This document shows positions 59,488-64,000 of a stretch of 64,000 bases of DNA, one piece after another (within the stretch, counting starts at the first letter, position 1; every line of letters begins with the position of its first letter). The stretch covers positions 1,286,501 through 1,350,500 of the forward strand of contig WAEK01000013.1 of assembly GCA_011634665.1 (NCBI GenBank). The letters are read 5' to 3'. The translations under genes and the position numbers were made by a program. The DNA is from Mortierella sp. BCC40632 (lineage: Eukaryota > Mortierellomycota > Mortierellomycetes > Mortierellales > Mortierellaceae). Under the pieces are notes generated by a model that saw only the letters and a program-made list of their open reading frames with translations, ran no database searches and was not told the origin of the DNA.

Positions 59488-60679
59488 CACAGGATGTCAC
59501 GGACAACAGACCCAAAGGACGCCCCGACCGTGCATGTGCATGGGGTGGGAGAAGGAAAAAGAGAGAGCGGCAGGGTGGGGGCAAGCACGTCGATATGCAA
59601 TTACAGAGGACCGTGGCCAGTCGTGATCTGTAAACGACCAAGCGGACAATCTAGAGAGCGGGGCGAACAGCCGCATCGTCGTCGTCTTTGCATCCCATCT
59701 CTGCTCCAGCATCGACGATCCCCGCACACAATCACACTGCACGCCCGCACACAAACTCGCGCAACACGCACGCTCGAGGTAATCGCGCAACCTCTTCTTC
59801 TTTCACTCCCTATTTTTTTTTTCTGCTCCTCTACTTCTGTCCATTACACTCTTCACATTTTGCCAAAGCCTCTACGCCATTGTCGCATTACAACTCTCTC
59901 CGCTCGATTTCCACCCCTACTTTTACCGCTGATTGTCTCTCGTCTAGCGTCCTTGCATCCACATCTGCCTCTTCATCCACTTCTATCTCATTTTCTTCTG
60001 CCTTTCTTCTTCTCCCACGGCCTGCGCCACGACAGGGCGCTCTGTTCGCAGGTAATTGCGGCCTTGACCATTCCCAGCAAAAGATGATCCCATCGTTTCC
60101 TAAATTTCTTTCCCTCTTTTCGTTTTTTTTTTTTTTTTTTGTCCAGCCCAGCCAGGCGTCGTCTTCTTTTTCTCACTGCCTCCTTTTTTTCCTCTTGCAC
60201 GCCGTCCAGACGGCCCTGCCCGCCCCTCTCCCTTTCAGTCCTCTTCCTCCCTTTTTTTCTATGGTGCACTGCGTCGACCGCCTCATCCTCTTTCTCATTC
60301 TTTCTCCCCCGCACTTTTGCTTCTGTCCACACGCCATTTGCCATCCTCGGCCCCTACTCATCCCTTTATCCCAGGCTGCCCTGCACTCAGTGGCCCAGTG
60401 TGTCCCTGCACCACTGGACTAACCTCTTTGTGGCTGCTGTTTTCCTTGTCGGAGCCGGCCTACTTGAGTGATCAGGCGCTTTTCTCTATTCTGGTGCAGC
60501 CTGCCCAGGTCCATTCGTATTCTGGGACTTTGTCTAGTTTTTCCTTCGCGTTCATTCGCAAAGGTGTAGAGACAAACATCTCACGTCAAGGCGCGTCTCT
60601 GCTTGGGTGTTCTCTTGTTCACCTCATTCTGGACTAGGCTTTGTTTCGACCTGTGCGTCCTGCAGCAAACCCAACTCTA

Positions 60680-60681
<2 letters not shown>

Positions 60682-60712
<31 letters not shown>
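60682..60712 (+). repeat. poly-T tract
   Basis: About 31 T in the gene-poor stretch. Confidence 0.85.
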
Positions 60713-60718
<6 letters not shown>

Positions 60719-61255
60719 CCCGCCTTTTTTTCTCCTTCGTCATTGCTATTGCTCTCTTTCTCTGCTCCGGTAGTTCCTGCTACTCCGGGGACGGTACCTG
60801 TTACTCCAGTTGTTCCTGCTGCTCTGCTGGCTCTAGCCATTCTTTCTGCAATCCCGCCTCATTTCTTCCTTTTTAGAGAGAGAGAGAGGAGAAAGAGAAA
60901 TAGAGAAAGAGCGAGAGAGAGTATGTGTGAGAGAAAGTAGCGAGCATGTGTCTCCCATTTTTTGTCCTCCTCCCCTGGGAGCCGACTTTGCTGGAGGGAC
61001 AACGACGTACCTCTGACAGGGTATTGCAGCCAGTATCTTCGTCCAGCAGGCAGGTCTCGACTAATTTCTGACCTCCGCGAGACGAAAGCAACAGCAACGG
61101 CAACGGTGACAGGACGGCAGCGAGGCAGGTTACAGAGGGTAGTCCACGGACGGGGCAGTCGCAATTCCATGCATTCGCAACAGTCGTCCAACAGCACAAC
61201 AGGGTTTTATAAACAAACGACTACATGTGTTGGCCCTTTGTTCGTCCTTTTGTAC

Positions 61256-61257
<2 letters not shown>

Positions 61258-61297
<40 letters not shown>
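61258..61297 (+). repeat. (CT)n microsatellite
   Basis: About 20 CT units. Confidence 0.9.
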
Positions 61298-61304
<7 letters not shown>

Positions 61305-61595
61305 TTTTCTCTCTTTCTTGCTAGTCCTCTCTCTCCTTCTCTCTCTCTCTCTTTATCTTTGTGTCGCTCACCTGTCCAGGCGGCTGTCTCTTCTTCCCCA
61401 TTTCTCTTCCTCTTCCCCAACTGTCTGCTCCACGTTGCGAGCAAGCCGTAAGTGGCTCTCTCACATTCACTCCCCCCACCCACTCCTGAATAACACACCC
61501 ACGCCTCCCATTTGCAACCATCCAACACTCAACATTGCAACCCTCACTCCGATGGACCTGTGGCCTTGATGCTGGTGCGGATGCGCTGCGGCATG

Positions 61596-61818
<223 letters not shown>

Positions 61819-62792
61819 TATTCTTTGTCCATGGCCGCTAATGACTGGGGGCGGATGATCCATTCGGATTACTGACCCACAGGGCTGTTCGGGCGAGGCT
61901 CCTCTCTCGTCTTCCCCATCCGGTGTGGGCTGAAACCTAATTCGAGCAATCGAGGCGAAGAAAAAACAAATTCTGATCGGTAGCCTCTCCGCCAATCGGC
62001 ATCCGGCTGTGATGGATTTGGGTTTTTCTGTCTCTCTCTCTCTCTCTCTCTCTTCCTTTTTGCTCTCTCTCTCTTTCTCTCTCTTCCTTCCCTACCTTCT
62101 CTCTCTCTCTTTCTTTCTTACTCATCCGCCTTTCTTTATTGGCCCATATTTTTCTTTAGGTCTCCGCGATCCGGGATCGATCTCATCAAATCCGGTCCAT
62201 CATCCTGGTAACCAATCCTTCCATCCCGTAAATCATCAAAATCTCCATCTCATCATCCATCTCCATCAAATCCATCAATCCGCCCCCTAATCCTCCTACC
62301 GCTTCCGTCCCATCCCCCGTCCATCCCGGTCCGGCCCAGCTCATCTTCCATCCTGTGCTAACGGCTGCTGCTTGCTCTCTTTCTCGTACTTTCTCTCACC
62401 CTCTCTCTCTCTGTTGCCTTCTGCATTCAGGCGAAGGCGCACCTGCCCCTGCGCTCACCAGCCCCTAGTGACTCTCCCCTGCCACCTGGGGGCCCTGACT
62501 CGACAAGGCTTGCCGCACCCTCAATCTCTCGTTCACTCTTGCACTCTCTCTTTCTTGCCTGCCCTTCCACCTTTGCTCGCTCGCCTTCCTGCCTAGGACC
62601 CGCCCATCGCTCCCTACACCCCTCGATCTCTTCCATCCGCACTTTCCCCAGTCAACATTCATCACTGCAGAGAAGACTGAGCGAGCTCACAGTAGGCAAC
62701 GAACCAACACATCCTACCCGACCAACTGACCCTTCCGAGAGCGTGACCATCTCTTTCTGACTGCTCAACATCCCTGCCCATCCGCATCCGTC

Positions 62793-64000
62793 ATGAATCA
62801 CGGCTCACCACATTACCCCGCCTCGCCCGCTTACGACCGAGCTTCTCCCACACCTTCGTCGCCTTCTTCACCAGCGCCATCACATGATGGAAGCCATCGA
62901 TCAGGCCAAAAATCAAAGCGGTCTACTCCTGCCGCCTCTAGATTGCCCGAGTCGCTCCTCTCCTCCACCATTGACTTCCCAAAGCCCAAGCCCAGGAAAA
63001 AGCAACCCTCGGAACTAGGCTCGCCTGCTCCGTCGGGAGCCATCGATTACAGTCATCCGGCAGACGTATCACCGGATGAAGCCTCTGAAGAGGATGAGGC
63101 GACCAAGCAGGCGAAGGAGGACCCGCTTGCAGCACAGGTCTGGCGTCTATATACAAAAGCCAAAGACTCACTGCCAAATGGCCAGCGACTCGAGAACCTG
63201 ACATGGCGAATGATGGCCATGACGCTGAACAAGAAGAACAAAGAGAAGGAAGCCCGCGAAGGAAATGCTATGGGCCATCAGCGGGCATCATCTTTTAGTC
63301 AGCCAAGGTATGTGGCGTTTTTTTGTCTTCAAGAAGAAAAAGAGAGAGAGAGAGAGGGAGAGAGAGAGAGAGAGAAAAGATAAAGAAAAAAAGAAGAGAA
63401 GAAAAGAACAAAAAAAAAAAAAAGATGTGACTGAGGAAATAATGGGACAGGGCAGGAGAAACAGAACAGGGCGAGACAAGACAGGGTCATGGCACGGGAT
63501 CCATAACAAACTCTTTGCACATGCTAACGCCGGTTTCTTTTTCATTTTGATTTTCCTCATCCTCCCCTCTCTTCTTTTTCTTCTTCTTTGCCATTGGCCA
63601 CTGGCGCTGACTATTAGTTCTATGGACACAGTCAGCGCACAGCCAATGCCCTCCGTAAGCATCGCCATCCCGGCCCCCGGACATCACAGTATCCAGTCCG
63701 GCGCCGCCGCCACTTCCAGCTCCATCAATGCTGGCCTCTACGACACGACCATGCTCTCGGACTCGGAAGAGGAGCATGACTCACACTCAACCACGTCCTC
63801 GACGGCCTCCTCGCCTCGAGAGATGCGTTTTAGTGGCATCCCTACCATGACACCCATCAAGAGTCCTCCTGGCTCGCAATCGGGTCATTTCAAGTTTGGA
63901 TCCGGATCTTCCATCTCGCCATCATCACGTCAAAAGAAGCCGCCAAGTCTTGGTAGTAGCAGTGGTAGCAACAATAGCAGCAGTGGCGCATTTCCTCCGA
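62793..64000 (+). CDS. GATA-type nitrogen regulator (AreA/Nit2/Gln3-like), N-terminal part
   Basis: Exons 62793-63307 and 63618 to beyond the window end; the junction (AG + T, Ser) keeps the frame. Residues 1-105 are rich in Ser and Pro. Then comes PLAAQVWRLYTKAKDSLPNG with RLENLTWRMMAMTL, which matches the short conserved N-terminal motif (DUF1752) of fungal GATA activators such as AreA, Nit2 and Gln3. The second exon is Ser/Thr/Pro-rich with LYDTTMLSDSEEEHD. The zinc finger that would prove the family lies outside the window. Known members activate genes for use of poor nitrogen sources. The 310-nt intron carries GA and A runs. Confidence 0.8.

Noticed and set aside
59688..60471. Overlapping Ser/Phe/Leu-rich frames between ADE2 and the GATA gene
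   Set aside because: All are explained by CT-rich sequence and T-runs; no consistent frame or splice structure.

Overview
The window is nuclear DNA of an intron-rich fungus, most likely an early-diverging one (Mucoromycota, best guess Mortierellomycotina). The genes carry GT-AG (once GC-AG) introns of mostly 100-460 nt, one of about 1.1 kb, many holding runs of 15-36 T or A. Untranslated regions are CT-rich, and the proteins are fungal types: a fused folate enzyme FOL1, a fused PurK-PurE ADE2 and a GATA factor of the AreA type. The genus is an inference; nothing prokaryotic or plasmid-like is present.

Layout. 1-10 kb, plus strand: 3' part of mitochondrial intermediate peptidase, trifunctional folate synthase FOL1, an IFRD-family protein, a divergent cyclophilin, and an elongator tRNA-Met(CAU). 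10.5-21.8 kb, minus strand: an IRC3-type mitochondrial helicase, an MFS transporter and a 1146-residue coiled-coil protein with an SH3BGR/thioredoxin-fold domain. 23.5-31 kb: an ArsC-fold protein (+), convergent with a proline-rich KY-type transglutaminase-like protein (-), then an EamA/DMT transporter (+). 32-39.3 kb: an HSPA12-like Hsp70 with a glutamine-rich N-terminus (+), convergent with acetyl-CoA synthetase (-). 39.3-44.2 kb has no gene I can support. 44-53.6 kb: hydroxyacid-oxoacid transhydrogenase (ADHFE1 type, +), a WD40 protein (-), the scavenger decapping enzyme DcpS (+) and an unrecognised broken-looking multi-exon gene (-). 53.9-59 kb: a TMEM198/DUF4203 membrane protein (+) and ADE2 (-). 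59-62.8 kb is gene-poor and full of CT/TA repeats, followed by the start of a GATA-type nitrogen regulator (+) cut by the window end.

The genes do not form a cluster with one job; this is an ordinary housekeeping stretch (folate and purine synthesis, acetate activation, mitochondrial upkeep, mRNA cap turnover, transport). I rebuilt exons by hand from splice sites and reading-frame continuity; nearly all close in frame. The clear exceptions are the HSPA12-like gene, whose exon 4 has no usable AG acceptor, and the unrecognised gene at 52.4-53.6 kb. I see no undescribed defence, mobile or biosynthetic system. The most interesting items are domain combinations (Q-rich Hsp70, proline-rich KY protease fold, SH3BGR scaffold), a 22-nt microexon, a GC-AG intron, and the broken or cryptic gene models.
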